Part shown: positions 56,214 to 64,000 of the stretch, piece by piece | Layout: the number at the start of each line of letters is the position of its first letter | How positions within the stretch are numbered: the stretch's first letter is position 1 | DNA from: an uncultured Clostridia bacterium | GTDB lineage: Bacteria > Bacillota > Clostridia > Oscillospirales > Oscillospiraceae | Direction: 5' to 3' | Length of the DNA stretch: 64,000 nucleotides | Assembly: GCA_945875335.1 (NCBI GenBank) | Contig: CAMCKD010000001.1 | Coordinates: 294,643 to 358,642 of the forward strand | Made by a program: the position numbers and the translations under genes | Notes under the pieces: generated by a model | What the model saw: the letters and a program-made list of their open reading frames with translations, nothing else | Told to the model about the DNA's origin: nothing | The model's database searches: none

Positions 56214-56908
56214 TCAATCTCCGCAATATCCAGGGGGTGATCGTTTCTTTCAATGCTGCATACCGTGCCGTTTTTCACCCGAATGACCCGGTCAGCCATG
56301 GCGGTCAGGGCGCTGTTGTGGGTGATGATCACCACGGTCATGCCGGTGCGGCGGCCGGTATCCTGCAAAAGCTTTAGGATGGCTTTGCCGGTCTGGTAGT
56401 CCAGAGCCCCGGTGGGCTCGTCGCACAGCAGCAGCTTGGGGTTCTTCGCCAAGGCTCTTGCGATGGCCACCCGCTGCTGCTCGCCGCCGGAGAGCTGGCT
56501 GGGGAAATTCTTCATTCTTTCCTCCAAACCAACGTCCTTCAAAACCTGGGCCGCAGGCAGGGGCTTTTTGCAGATCTGGTTGGCCAGCTCCACATTTTCC
56601 AGGGCATTCAGATTGCCGATGAGATTATAGAACTGGAACACAAAGCCCACGTCCATCCGGCGGTACAACGTCAGCTCCTTCCGATCCATGGCGGAAATGT
56701 CCTTCCCGTCCAGCAGCACCTTGCCGGTGGACAGGGTATCCATTCCGCCCAGGATGTTCAGCAGGGTGGTCTTGCCTGCGCCGGAGGGGCCCACGATGAC
56801 CACCAGCTCTCCTTTTTCGATCTGGAAGGTGGCATCATGAAGGGCGTTGATCTTCACCTCGCCCATCTGGTAGGTCTTGCCCACATTTTCAAATTCCACA
56901 AAGGCCAT
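56207..56908 (-). CDS. ABC transporter ATPase (LolD/MacB-type)
   Basis: 233 residues, [30 protein letters not shown] (Walker A), [39 protein letters not shown] (signature and Walker B), and a switch His in VIITHNSAL. Powers the FtsX permease next to it. Confidence 0.95.
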   Translation of the reverse strand: MAFVEFENVGKTYQMGEVKINALHDATFQIEKGELVVIVGPSGAGKTTLLNILGGMDTLSTGKVLLDGKDISAMDRKELTLYRRMDVGFVFQFYNLIGNLNALENVELANQICKKPLPAAQVLKDVGLEERMKNFPSQLSGGEQQRVAIARALAKNPKLLLCDEPTGALDYQTGKAILKLLQDTGRRTGMTVVIITHNSALTAMADRVIRVKNGTVCSIERNDHPLDIAEIEW

Positions 56909-56911
56909 GGC

Positions 56912-57331
56912 TCAGTCCTCCTTCTTTCGGAACACCAGCAGCTTGCTTCCGATATAGTTCACAATCACCACAAACACGCTGGCCACGATTTTGCACCAAC
57001 CACTGCTCCAACCCAGCACATCCACGGCCAGATACAGCATCCCCGTCTCCATGGCCCCGGAGGCCACTCTGGTGAGGGCAAATTTCATCAGCTCCGGCCC
57101 TACCGTCGCCATGGACCAATCATGGCTGCCAAACACAAAGGGCTTGTTGGTCAGATAGGCAAAGACCACCGCAGCCACCCAGGCAATGGTATTGCTCACC
57201 ACCGCAGACTGCAAATAATGGAAACAGGGGTAGTAAACCAGGTAATTGACCAGCGTGGTAAGGACGCCGAAGATCAGATAGACGATCTCGGCCCGGTATT
57301 GATTTAATATGGCTTTCAGCTTAGCAAGCAT
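56912..57331 (-). CDS. GtrA-family membrane protein
   Basis: 139 residues, SD GAGGTG. Four hydrophobic helices; IVYLIFGVLTTLVNYLVY and YLTNKPFVFGSHDW are typical of GtrA, a flippase-like partner in glycan modification. It shares transcription with the ATPase. Confidence 0.87.
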   Translation of the reverse strand: MLAKLKAILNQYRAEIVYLIFGVLTTLVNYLVYYPCFHYLQSAVVSNTIAWVAAVVFAYLTNKPFVFGSHDWSMATVGPELMKFALTRVASGAMETGMLYLAVDVLGWSSGWCKIVASVFVVIVNYIGSKLLVFRKKED

Positions 57332-57360
57332 AATATCACCTCAAACGGATAAAATCCCTC

Positions 57361-57389
57361 TTGACAAATCCGTATTATATCAGTATAAT
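57361..57389 (+). promoter_or_regulatory. Promoter of the D-lactate dehydrogenase gene
   Basis: TTGACA (57361-57366), 17-bp spacer, TATAAT (57384-57389); SD AAGGAG before the ATG at 57421. Confidence 0.88.
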
Positions 57390-57420
57390 TATATCGATAA
57401 ATTTACAAGGAGTTGGTTCC

Positions 57421-58410
57421 ATGAAACTTGCATTCTTTGACGCCAAAACCTACGACATGCCCGGCTTTGACGCCTGCGCCAAGGATACGGGGCTGGAAAT
57501 CAAATATTTCGAGACCCGGCTGAACGAGGACACGGTTTCCCTGGCCTCCGGGTTTGATGCCGTGTGCGTGTTTGTCAACGACACCGTAAATGCGGCAGTT
57601 GTCAACAAGCTTTACAGCTATGGCATCCGGCTGATCGTCCTGCGCTGCGCGGGCTTCAACAATGTGGACATGGCCGCCTGCCAGGGGAAAATCCGGGTGT
57701 TCCGGGTTCCCGCCTACTCCCCCCATGCTGTGGCGGAGCACGCCATGGCCCTGCTGCTCACCATCAACCGCCGCACCCACAAGGCCTATATCCGCACCCG
57801 GGACTTTAATTTCAGCCTCCAGGGCTTTGTGGGCTTTGACCTGTACGGCAAAACCGTGGGCATTGTGGGCACCGGCAAAATTGGCCGGGTGTTCGCCGAC
57901 ATCTGCAAGGGCTTCGGCATGCAGGTACTGGCCTACGACAAATTCCCCAGCCCGGACAGCGGCCTGACCTACACCACCCTGAATGACCTGTTTGAACGGT
58001 CTGACATCATTTCCCTCCACTGCCCCCTGACGGAGGAAACCCGGCACCTGATCAACGCCGATTCCATCGCCAGGATGAAAAAAGGCGTGACCATCATCAA
58101 CACCTCCCGGGGTGCGCTGATCAACACCGAGGATCTGATTCAGGGCATCAAGGAAAAGAAGGTGGGCGCCGCCTGTCTGGACGTCTACGAGGAAGAGGGG
58201 GACTTTTTCTACGAGGACTACTCCGGCCATGTGGTGCAGGACGACAAGCTGGTGCGGCTGATCGCCATGCCCAATGTGATCGTATCCTCCCACCAGGCAT
58301 TCCTGACCAAGGAGGCACTGGACAACATCGCCGCCACCACCGTGGACAATGCTCTGAAATTCTTCCAGGGTACCCCCAACCAGGCCACCGAAGTCACGAT
58401 CTCCAAGTAA
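57421..58410 (+). CDS. ldhA: D-lactate dehydrogenase
   Basis: 329 residues. VGIVGTGKIGRVFADICKGFG is the NAD-binding Rossmann motif; LRCAGFNNVDMAA, LHCPLTEETRHLINADSIARMKKGV, NTSRGALINTEDL and LDVYEEE with VSSHQAFLT (catalytic His) identify the D-LDH branch of the D-2-hydroxyacid dehydrogenases. Reduces pyruvate to D-lactate. Fits a fermentative gut Clostridia host. Followed by a strong terminator. Confidence 0.93.
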   Translation: MKLAFFDAKTYDMPGFDACAKDTGLEIKYFETRLNEDTVSLASGFDAVCVFVNDTVNAAVVNKLYSYGIRLIVLRCAGFNNVDMAACQGKIRVFRVPAYSPHAVAEHAMALLLTINRRTHKAYIRTRDFNFSLQGFVGFDLYGKTVGIVGTGKIGRVFADICKGFGMQVLAYDKFPSPDSGLTYTTLNDLFERSDIISLHCPLTEETRHLINADSIARMKKGVTIINTSRGALINTEDLIQGIKEKKVGAACLDVYEEEGDFFYEDYSGHVVQDDKLVRLIAMPNVIVSSHQAFLTKEALDNIAATTVDNALKFFQGTPNQATEVTISK

Positions 58411-58419
58411 CGCAATCGA

Positions 58420-58446
58420 CCCTGCCGGACTCCGGCAGGGTTTTTT
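58420..58446. terminator. Bidirectional terminator
   Basis: A 9-bp GC stem (58420-58428 with 58432-58440) then TTTTTT. Serves the D-LDH (+) and, in reverse, the LUD gene (-). Confidence 0.92.
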
Positions 58447-58448
58447 CT

Positions 58449-59084
58449 TTACAGGCCCAGCTCCTCGCCCACAAGGATGAACTTGATTCTTCCTGCCGGG
58501 CGGCAATGGCGGGTGATCAGAAGCTGATTGCAGATGCAGTCCGGGCTGAGGCAATCGTGGCAGGAGCCGGTCTGCTTGCAGGGGGTTGCGATTTCAAAGC
58601 GTTGGGAATTTGCGGGAGCAGCCAGGGTGCGGGCCCGCTGAACCGCCCCTTCCAGGGTGTCGCAGACCTTGTTCATGCCCGCTACGACGATTACCGAATC
58701 CGGGCCGTAGACAATGGCCGCCACCCGGTTTCCGTTGCCGTCGATGTTCACCATCTGGCCGTCCAGGCTCAGAGCGTTGGCCCCGGTGAGGAACACATCC
58801 GCCGTCAGGCACTGCTTCATCAGGCCCGCCCGCTCCTGCTGGCTTGCGGCCTTATCCCGGTCAAGCAAAGTGACATTTCGCTCCTTCAATGCCTCCATCA
58901 GCCCGATCTGCTGCGCGGACATGGCGCCGCCCCAGCCAATGGTCACTCCATCGGGAATCAACTCCAGGGCCTTTTCCAGTGCTGCGGAACGGTCATCACA
59001 GTAGTATGCCTCAAAGTGCCGCTTCTGCAGATTTTTGACAAGCTGGGCTCCTCGTTTTGCGTACATTTCTTTCTTGGGATCCAT
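58449..59084 (-). CDS. LUD-domain protein (DUF162-like)
   Basis: 211 residues, ATG at 59084 (SD AAGGAAG). MDPKKEMYAKRGAQLVKNLQKRHFEAYY, VTIGWGGAMSAQQIGLMEAL, VFLTGANALSLDGQMVNIDGNGNRVAA match the LUD family (related to LutC of lactate utilisation). CKQTGSCHDCLSPDCIC at the C-terminus could bind an iron-sulfur cluster. Much longer in-frame extensions upstream cross its promoter and are not coding. Confidence 0.87.
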   Translation of the reverse strand: MDPKKEMYAKRGAQLVKNLQKRHFEAYYCDDRSAALEKALELIPDGVTIGWGGAMSAQQIGLMEALKERNVTLLDRDKAASQQERAGLMKQCLTADVFLTGANALSLDGQMVNIDGNGNRVAAIVYGPDSVIVVAGMNKVCDTLEGAVQRARTLAAPANSQRFEIATPCKQTGSCHDCLSPDCICNQLLITRHCRPAGRIKFILVGEELGL

Positions 59085-59112
59085 AAGAACACTTCCTTTT
59101 CTGAATGCAAAA

Positions 59113-59141
59113 AGTATACCAAAATTCCACGCCAAAGTAAA
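59113..59141 (-). promoter_or_regulatory. Promoter of the LUD gene
   Basis: TTTACT (59136-59141), 17-bp spacer, TATACT (59113-59118). Confidence 0.72.
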
Positions 59142-59209
59142 GCGTTTCCAGCTTTTGTTTACAGAATGGAAAAGAATCCCGCCTCCATTTGAGGGACAAG
59201 GAATTGGTC

Positions 59210-59238
59210 TGGACAAATACCACGGCGAATGGTATAAT
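59210..59238 (+). promoter_or_regulatory. Promoter of the kinase-like gene
   Basis: TGGACA (59210-59215), 17-bp spacer, TATAAT (59233-59238). SD AAGGGGG is followed by the ATG at 59271. Confidence 0.75.
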
Positions 59239-59270
59239 CGTACCAACGATTTCAGCAAGGGGGACGATTG

Positions 59271-59831
59271 ATGGGAAATGTGATTCATATTTTCGGGCCC
59301 TCCGGCTCCGGCACCACCACCCTGGGCCAGGAAATCTGCCGGGAATTGGGCTATTTTCTCATGGACACCGACGACTATTTCTGGCTTCCCACCAACCCGA
59401 AATTCACAACCAAGCGCCCTATTCAGGAACGCATCCAATTGATGGAGCAGCATATGACGGAACACGAAAATGTGGTTGTTTCCGGCTCCCTGACGGACTG
59501 GGGGGATGTGCTGATTCCCCGGTTCACTCTGGCCATTCGGATAGAGATGGAGCCCGGACTCCGACTGGAACGGATTCGCCGGCGGGAGCGGCGCAATTTC
59601 GGCTCCCGGATCGAGCCCGGCGGGGACATGTACGAAGCCCACTGCGCTTTCATGGAGTGGGCAAAAAGCTACGACACCGGCGGCCTGGAAATTCGCAGCA
59701 AAAGAAAGCACAACCAATGGCAAAGGCTTCTGCCCTGCCCGCTGCTGCTGCTGGACGGTGCAGACTCTGTGGAAGTAAATTATCAAACGGTTCTGCAATT
59801 CATGCAGCAAGAGAGGATGCTGCCATTTTGA
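59271..59831 (+). CDS. Adenylate-kinase-like P-loop protein
   Basis: 186 residues. Walker A FGPSGSGTTTLGQEICRELG; LMDTDDYFWLPTNPKF and VVVSGSLTDWGD follow. The lysine of the canonical P-loop (GKT) is replaced by Thr (GTT), a recognised variant in small nucleotide kinase-like proteins. Substrate unknown. Coupled to the hydrolase gene by a TTGA overlap. Confidence 0.8.
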   Translation: MGNVIHIFGPSGSGTTTLGQEICRELGYFLMDTDDYFWLPTNPKFTTKRPIQERIQLMEQHMTEHENVVVSGSLTDWGDVLIPRFTLAIRIEMEPGLRLERIRRRERRNFGSRIEPGGDMYEAHCAFMEWAKSYDTGGLEIRSKRKHNQWQRLLPCPLLLLDGADSVEVNYQTVLQFMQQERMLPF

Positions 59832-60499
59832 TCACTGTCTTTCTCCACGGCCTGGGGCAAACCGGTGCCAGCTGGGAAAAAACCATTTCCCTTCTTCCAA
59901 AGGATGGTGACTGCCGCTTCCCGGAGCTTTCCCAGCTGCTTGGAGGCAAACAGGCCAGCTTCCAGAATCTCTACGCCGGATTGGAAGCGTATTGCAGCAT
60001 AATCCCCGGAACGTTTTGCCTCTGCGGTCTGTCCTTGGGCGGGGTGCTGGCGCTGCAATATGCCGCCGATCACCCGGATAAGCTTCATTCTCTTGTGCTC
60101 ATCGGGGCTCAGTACCGCAGTCCAAAGCTCCTGCTGGCCCTTCAAAATCTGGTGTTCCGCTTTATGAAGGACGAAAGCTTTCAAGCCCTGGGATACAGCA
60201 AGGAGGATTTTATCCGCCTGTGCAAAACCACCGGCCAGGTAGATCTCACCGCCCGTCTGAGCGGCATCTGCTGCCCTACCCTGGTGCTCTGCGGCGAAGA
60301 CGACAAGCCCAACAAAAAAGCCGCCCTGAGTCTTTCCAAGGGTATCCCGGGCAGCGAGCTTCACTTCATTCCAGATTCCGGTCACCAGGTCAACCTGGAC
60401 AATCCCCGGGGGCTTGCCGACCTGCTTCAAGATTTCCTGGGCATGGGTTCTTCCCACAGCCCATCCTGTACCGATCAACCGATATCCACAAACAAATAA
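59828..60499 (+). CDS. Alpha/beta hydrolase
   Basis: 223 residues from a TTG at 59828 that overlaps the preceding stop. FLHGLGQTGASWEKTI (oxyanion region), CGLSLGGVLALQYAADHPDKL (nucleophile GxSxG), LVLCGEDDKPNKK (Asp) and PDSGHQVNLDNP (His) complete the triad. Substrate unknown. The TTG start is likely but not certain. Confidence 0.87.
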   Translation: MITVFLHGLGQTGASWEKTISLLPKDGDCRFPELSQLLGGKQASFQNLYAGLEAYCSIIPGTFCLCGLSLGGVLALQYAADHPDKLHSLVLIGAQYRSPKLLLALQNLVFRFMKDESFQALGYSKEDFIRLCKTTGQVDLTARLSGICCPTLVLCGEDDKPNKKAALSLSKGIPGSELHFIPDSGHQVNLDNPRGLADLLQDFLGMGSSHSPSCTDQPISTNK

Positions 60500-60511
60500 G
60501 GAGGACACAAT

Positions 60512-61546
60512 ATGAGATGCTTTGCAGGATTCCAAAAGGGCGTCAACCTGGGCGGCTGGATTTCCCAGTTTGCCAAGTATGACCATGATCACTTCCGCAC
60601 GTTTATCACAGAACAGGACATTGCCTACATTGCAAGCCTGGGCTTCGACCATGTCCGGGTGCCGGTAGACTACAACGTGCTGGAGGATGAAGCGGGCAAC
60701 GCACTGGAAACCGGCTTCGACTATCTGCGAAACTGCTTCCGCTGGTGCCAGGCCCACAAGCTGAACATGCTCATCGACCTGCACGAATGCTACGGCTACT
60801 CCTTCGACCCCCTGAAAAAGGACATGGACCGGAGCCGGTTCTTCTATGACGAGGCGCTGCAGGAACGGTTTTTGAAGCTGTGGAAGCGCATCGCCGCAGA
60901 ATTCAAGGACTACCCCGACCAGGTGGCCTTTGAGCCGCTGAACGAGGTAGTGCTCTGGGAGGTCAGCGACGCCTGGAATGCCCTGGTGCGCAAATACATC
61001 CAGACCATCCGCGCCATCGCCCCCAAAGCCTGGATCGTGGTGGGCGGCGTTTGCTACAACAGCGTGATGAGCGTAGCGCTGCTGGAAAAGCCCTATGACG
61101 ATCGGATCGTCTACAATTTCCACTGCTATGAGCCCATGATCTTCACCCACCAGGGTGCCTACTGGATGGAGCAGTTCCCCAGCGACTACCGCATCACCTA
61201 CCCCCAGCCCCTGGAGGTTTACCGCGCCGAGACCCAGCGGGTTCTGGGCGATGGCAGCCCGGTGTTCCTGCCCGAGGTCACCGGCATGGGCCCCGACTTT
61301 TTTGAGATCATCTTCAAGGCCGCCCTGGAAGCTGCGGAGAAAAACGACGCACCGCTGTACTGCGGAGAGTACGGCGTCATCGACCTGGCGGACAACCCCT
61401 CCAAAATCCGCTGGCTGAAGGATATCCACACCGCCTTCGCAAAATTCCAGGTGGGCCACGCCCTGTGGAACTACAAGGAGAAGGATTTTGGCTTTGTGGA
61501 TGACAGCTTCGCCGAGGTGAAGGACGATTTTATCGCCGTTATTTAA
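60512..61546 (+). CDS. Glycoside hydrolase family 5 (cellulase-like)
   Basis: 344 residues, SD AAGGAGG. MRCFAGFQKGVNLGGWISQF, LGFDHVRVPVDYNVLED, IDLHECYGYSF, VAFEPLNEVVLWEVSDAWN (acid/base Glu after Asn), YNFHCYEPMIFTHQG and APLYCGEYGVIDLADN (nucleophile Glu) define GH5. No signal peptide, so intracellular; acts on imported beta-glucans or glycosides. Confidence 0.93.
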   Translation: MRCFAGFQKGVNLGGWISQFAKYDHDHFRTFITEQDIAYIASLGFDHVRVPVDYNVLEDEAGNALETGFDYLRNCFRWCQAHKLNMLIDLHECYGYSFDPLKKDMDRSRFFYDEALQERFLKLWKRIAAEFKDYPDQVAFEPLNEVVLWEVSDAWNALVRKYIQTIRAIAPKAWIVVGGVCYNSVMSVALLEKPYDDRIVYNFHCYEPMIFTHQGAYWMEQFPSDYRITYPQPLEVYRAETQRVLGDGSPVFLPEVTGMGPDFFEIIFKAALEAAEKNDAPLYCGEYGVIDLADNPSKIRWLKDIHTAFAKFQVGHALWNYKEKDFGFVDDSFAEVKDDFIAVI

Positions 61547-61554
61547 CGAATCAC

Positions 61555-61583
61555 TTGACATTGGAGTCACTTTTCGTTAAAAT
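61555..61583 (+). promoter_or_regulatory. tRNA-Arg promoter
   Basis: TTGACA (61555-61560), 17-bp spacer, TAAAAT (61578-61583). Confidence 0.75.
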
Positions 61584-61595
61584 AGTCAGGCAAAT

Positions 61596-61672
61596 GCATC
61601 CGTAGCTCAGTTGGATAGAGCGACCGCCTCCTAAGCGGTAGGTCGGAGGTTCAAATCCTCTCGGATGTGCCA
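61596..61672 (+). tRNA. tRNA-Arg (anticodon CCU)
   Basis: A 77-nt cloverleaf: acceptor GCAUCCG/CGGAUGU, anticodon stem CCGCC with loop CUCCUAA, T loop UUCAAAU, CCA encoded. Confidence 0.95.
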
Positions 61673-61673
61673 A

Positions 61674-61718
61674 ACAGAGCTGTAGACCCCCTGCGGGTTT
61701 GCAGCTCTGTCTTTTTCG
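61674..61718 (+). terminator. Terminator after tRNA-Arg
   Basis: ACAGAGCTG (61674-61682) pairs with CAGCTCTGT (61702-61710), with an inner ACCC/GGGT pair, followed by CTTTTTC. Confidence 0.85.
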
Positions 61719-61788
61719 TCATTCCGCTCTTTCCATTCCGGGCAAGCTGTGCTATAATAACCCCATCAACGAAAAAAGGAGCATTCCC

Positions 61789-63024
61789 ATGAACTTTGAA
61801 GCAAGAAGACAATCCATTTTGAATCAGATGGCAGAGAATTCTCTTCTCATTCTCTACTCCGGCACACCGATACACATCAGTGCCGATGCTTATCATCATT
61901 TTGAAGCCAACAAGCATTTTTATTACCTGACGGGCTTGCGGCGGGAGAACATGATTCTGGTGCTGCGCAAATCCGAAAACGGAAACCAGAGTATGCTCTA
62001 CATTGAAAAATCCGACCCCAATGCCGAACGGTGGACGGGAAAAATGGTCACCGTGGAGGAAGCCAAAAGCATCAGTGGTATTGACGATGTGCGCTTTACC
62101 GCCAGCTTCCAGGCTCAGCTGGACTATCTGCTGGGCAGCTCCACCCTCTCCACCTGCTATTTCGACTGCTACCGCCACCAGCAATCCGATCTGCCGGACT
62201 ACAATCTTGCCAAGGCCCAGCAGTTTGCGGCGGAGCATCCCGGCATCACGGTGCGCAATCTCTGGCCCATGGCGGCAAAGCTGCGGATGCAGAAGGATGA
62301 GGACGAGGTGGCGCTGACGGAGCATGCCATTGACATCACGGACAAAGCCCTCCAGCGGGTTCTGACGACCTTAGAGCCGGGGATGAAGGAATACCAGGCC
62401 CAGGCCAATTTTGAGCACATGGTGCACTATCTGGGCGCGGAGGGCCCCAGCTTCCCCACCATCGCAGGCAGCGGCAAAAACGGCTGCATGCTCCACTACG
62501 AAACCAACCGGGACACCTGCCAGGACGGAACGCTTCTGCTGCTGGACCTGGGCGTTCGATATCAGGGCTATTGCTCCGACATCACCAGAACCTATCCCGT
62601 CAGCGGAAAATTCAGTGAGCGCCAGAGAAAGGTGTATGAAATCGTTCTGAAAGCCAACAAGGAAGTCGCCGCCCAGGCAAAACCGGGAATGACCACGAAA
62701 GAGCTGAACGAAATCTGCAAAAAGGTACTCACCCAGGGCTGCATGGAGCTGGGGCTGATCGACAAGGAAGAGGACATTGGAAAATACTACATGCACGGGG
62801 TATCCCACCATTTGGGTCTGGATGTGCATGATGTCACCGTGGAGGGCGTGAAGCTGGCTCCGGGCAGCATCATCACCGACGAGCCGGGGCTCTACATCGA
62901 CGAATGGGAAATCGGCATCCGCATTGAGGACGACCTGCTCATCACCGAGGACGGCTGCCGGGTGCTCTCCGCCGCCATCATCAAAGAGCCCGACGAAATT
63001 GAAGCTTTTATGGCAAATCGCTAA
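61789..63024 (+). CDS. pepP: Xaa-Pro aminopeptidase (M24B)
   Basis: 411 residues, SD AAAGGAG. N-terminal domain HFYYLTGLRRENMILVLR, catal­ytic domain with LLLDLGVRYQGYCSDITRTYPVSG (two Asp metal ligands), MHGVSHHLGLDVHDV (His) and TDEPGLYIDEWEIGIRIEDDLLIT (two Glu). Removes N-terminal residues before proline. Cytosolic. Upstream TATAAT at 61752. Confidence 0.95.
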   Translation: MNFEARRQSILNQMAENSLLILYSGTPIHISADAYHHFEANKHFYYLTGLRRENMILVLRKSENGNQSMLYIEKSDPNAERWTGKMVTVEEAKSISGIDDVRFTASFQAQLDYLLGSSTLSTCYFDCYRHQQSDLPDYNLAKAQQFAAEHPGITVRNLWPMAAKLRMQKDEDEVALTEHAIDITDKALQRVLTTLEPGMKEYQAQANFEHMVHYLGAEGPSFPTIAGSGKNGCMLHYETNRDTCQDGTLLLLDLGVRYQGYCSDITRTYPVSGKFSERQRKVYEIVLKANKEVAAQAKPGMTTKELNEICKKVLTQGCMELGLIDKEEDIGKYYMHGVSHHLGLDVHDVTVEGVKLAPGSIITDEPGLYIDEWEIGIRIEDDLLITEDGCRVLSAAIIKEPDEIEAFMANR

Positions 63025-63260
63025 AGAATTGCAAAAAACGCACCTGCTTCGGGCGTTGTTAGTAAGACAGTTAAACATGCAAAAGGATAGCCGCAAAGCA
63101 GCGCAAGGGATGCAGTCCCTTATTCAGAACACAGTGACGCACGACGCCCCGGACATTCATGTGCCCGGGGTGTTCAGTCTCACAGAGCGCATATACGGGG
63201 TTACCCCGTATAGAAGTGCGCCTTTGTTTTTGTCCGAAAAACTGGAATTTAGATCATGAT
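63025..63260. other. Intergenic region with three hairpins, no gene
   Basis: Contains three inverted repeats: GGGA-TGCAG-TCCC around 63108-63121, CCCCGG/CCGGGG near 63154-63177, and TATACGGGG/CCCCGTATA near 63190-63211. No SD-supported frame. Could hold terminators for pepP and the convergent 63261 gene, or a small RNA. Confidence 0.5.
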
Positions 63261-63626
63261 TCATTCATATGGATAGTAGTGTTCTGCCTTCGACTGAAAT
63301 TCACATAGTTTTAATATTCTCATATCCTTATCAAAATCTGCTATTGTAACACCATCAAAGCCATCTATCTTACCATCATAAATACATCTGAAGTACCATT
63401 CAACAATTAACGTTTGGTTTTGCTCGAATATTCGTTTGATTGTCCATTCCAATACTTGTCCTTTATTATTCCAATCTTCAAACCATGTTACAATTTGAGA
63501 TAAGCCATGATATTCAGGTCCATAACATTCACTATACAAGGCATTTTCAGAAAAAGTCTGTTTTACAATCTCAACATCGTTATCTAACCAAGACTGAAAA
63601 TATTTCTTAATGACATCTACTTTCAT
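63261..63626 (-). CDS. NTF2-like (SnoaL) protein
   Basis: 121 residues, ATG at 63626 (SD GGAGG). YFQSWLDNDVEIVKQTFSENALYSECYGPEYHG and a C-terminal WYFRCIYDGKIDGFDGVTIADFD are the cone-barrel SnoaL pattern. Ligand or reaction unknown. AT-richer than its neighbours, perhaps acquired. Confidence 0.85.
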   Translation of the reverse strand: MKVDVIKKYFQSWLDNDVEIVKQTFSENALYSECYGPEYHGLSQIVTWFEDWNNKGQVLEWTIKRIFEQNQTLIVEWYFRCIYDGKIDGFDGVTIADFDKDMRILKLCEFQSKAEHYYPYE

Positions 63627-63773
63627 ATTCTCCTCCATAAATTCCGATTTGTAGGTCTATTTGGTTCCATATTATCACATAACAGGATAAAATACAAGAA
63701 CAGACACAGCAGTGCAAACTACTGTGTCTGTTAACTGTCTTATGAACACCGCACTCTCGCAGATACATTTTTT

Positions 63774-63850
63774 TGGCGACCCGGAACGGACTCGAACCGT
63801 CGACCTCCAGCGTGACAGGCTGGCGTGCTAACCGACTGCACCACCGGGCC
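63774..63850 (-). tRNA. tRNA-Asp (anticodon GUC)
   Basis: A 77-nt cloverleaf: acceptor GGCCCGG/CCGGGUC, loop CUGUCAC, T arm CGACGG UUCGAGU CCGUU, CCA encoded. Confidence 0.95.
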
Positions 63851-63950
63851 ATATTCAAAACAGTGGGTTCATTATAGCAGACAATTCTCGATTTGTAAAG
63901 AGGAAATTTTCTTTTGTTCTGATCGGTTTGACGCAGCAGAGTGGTAAATT

Positions 63951-64000
63951 GTTGTTTATAGGGATGTTTCGTAGGGCGGGGTCATGACCCCGCCGAAACG
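63951..64000. mobile_element. Start of a second MITE-like element (cut by window)
   Basis: AAATTGTTGTTTA matches the termini of the 52491-52692 element. It is followed by GGGCGGGGTCATGACCCCGCC, a palindromic GC-rich block like the inner arms there but of different sequence. Confidence 0.55.

Noticed and set aside
53274-56240. Long plus-strand frames (522 and 443 codons)
   Set aside because: Shadows of the GC-rich, coiled-coil FtsX gene on the other strand.
57403-58554. 383-codon minus-strand frame
   Set aside because: Antisense shadow of D-lactate dehydrogenase, whose motifs, promoter and RBS are clear.
59085-59810. N-terminal extension of the LUD protein and N-terminal extension of the hydrolase frame
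   Set aside because: The first crosses the LUD promoter; the second runs in another frame over the kinase-like gene. SDs support the shorter starts.
59783-61570. 595-codon minus-strand frame
   Set aside because: Antisense to the hydrolase and GH5 genes; mirror of their codon bias.

Overview
The window joins the early/replication half and the packaging genes of a temperate tailed-phage prophage (1 to about 52,270) to Firmicutes chromosome (about 52,271 to 64,000). The phage part is AT-rich and nearly all genes lie on the minus strand. The host part is visibly more GC-rich. ThyX-like, RecT, Cys_rich_CPCC, DUF551 and DUF3846 phage genes, D-lactate dehydrogenase, GtrA, GH5 and MITE-like repeats fit a gut Clostridia host, probably Oscillospirales. 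That placement is inference; no rRNA or marker gene is present.

Reading in the direction of phage transcription (right to left): integrase (+) beside tRNA-Ala, a MerR/Xis-like gene and a small XRE repressor (+) form the lysogeny module. An operon follows with an XRE regulator, DUF1351, RecT, an MBL-fold protein, a Lar-like protein, a replication initiator, a DnaC-like loader, RusA, an HNH nuclease and SSB. Next comes a roughly 500-nt stretch without a credible gene, with its own promoter and ending in tRNA-Ser(UGA) and tRNA-Met(CAU); this is the context of the large phage RNAs ROOL and GOLLD. A four-repeat HTH protein and one plus-strand membrane or secreted protein (a moron) precede many short transcription units (38.9 to 34.5 kb) with sigma-like regulators. 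A long accessory operon (34.4 to 15.6 kb) holds an unusual 400-bp CCNNN pentamer tract, an HD hydrolase, radical SAM, ASCH, DNA methyltransferase, ThyX-like and nuclease genes, and about 20 small Cys-rich proteins. Short operons lead to a late block: ParB-like protein, TET-associated-type glycosyltransferase, UDP-galactopyranose mutase, terminases, a portal fused to a Nudix domain and a toxin-like C-terminus, a CPCC protein, and a RelA/SpoT-like gene cut by the window edge. Capsid, tail and lysis genes lie outside.

The phage units share an architecture seen directly in the sequence: a TTGACA-N17-TATAAT promoter, usually a short leader hairpin, then a near-palindromic element (consensus CCATCTGGTTAAGT, dyad AACCA-TC-TGGTT) just upstream of the first ribosome binding site. 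This suggests one DNA-binding protein coordinates many scattered operons, in the manner of stoperators. Late genes sit behind a promoter, five exactly 10-bp-phased repeats and a strong terminator, an arrangement suited to antitermination.

The chromosomal segment carries tRNA-Ala, a 202-bp MITE-like element, an FtsX-type permease with its ATPase, GtrA, D-lactate dehydrogenase, a LUD protein, a nucleotide kinase-like protein, an alpha/beta hydrolase, a GH5 glycosidase, tRNA-Arg, Xaa-Pro aminopeptidase, an NTF2-like protein and tRNA-Asp. All functional calls are from reading translated sequence and motifs; no database search was possible.
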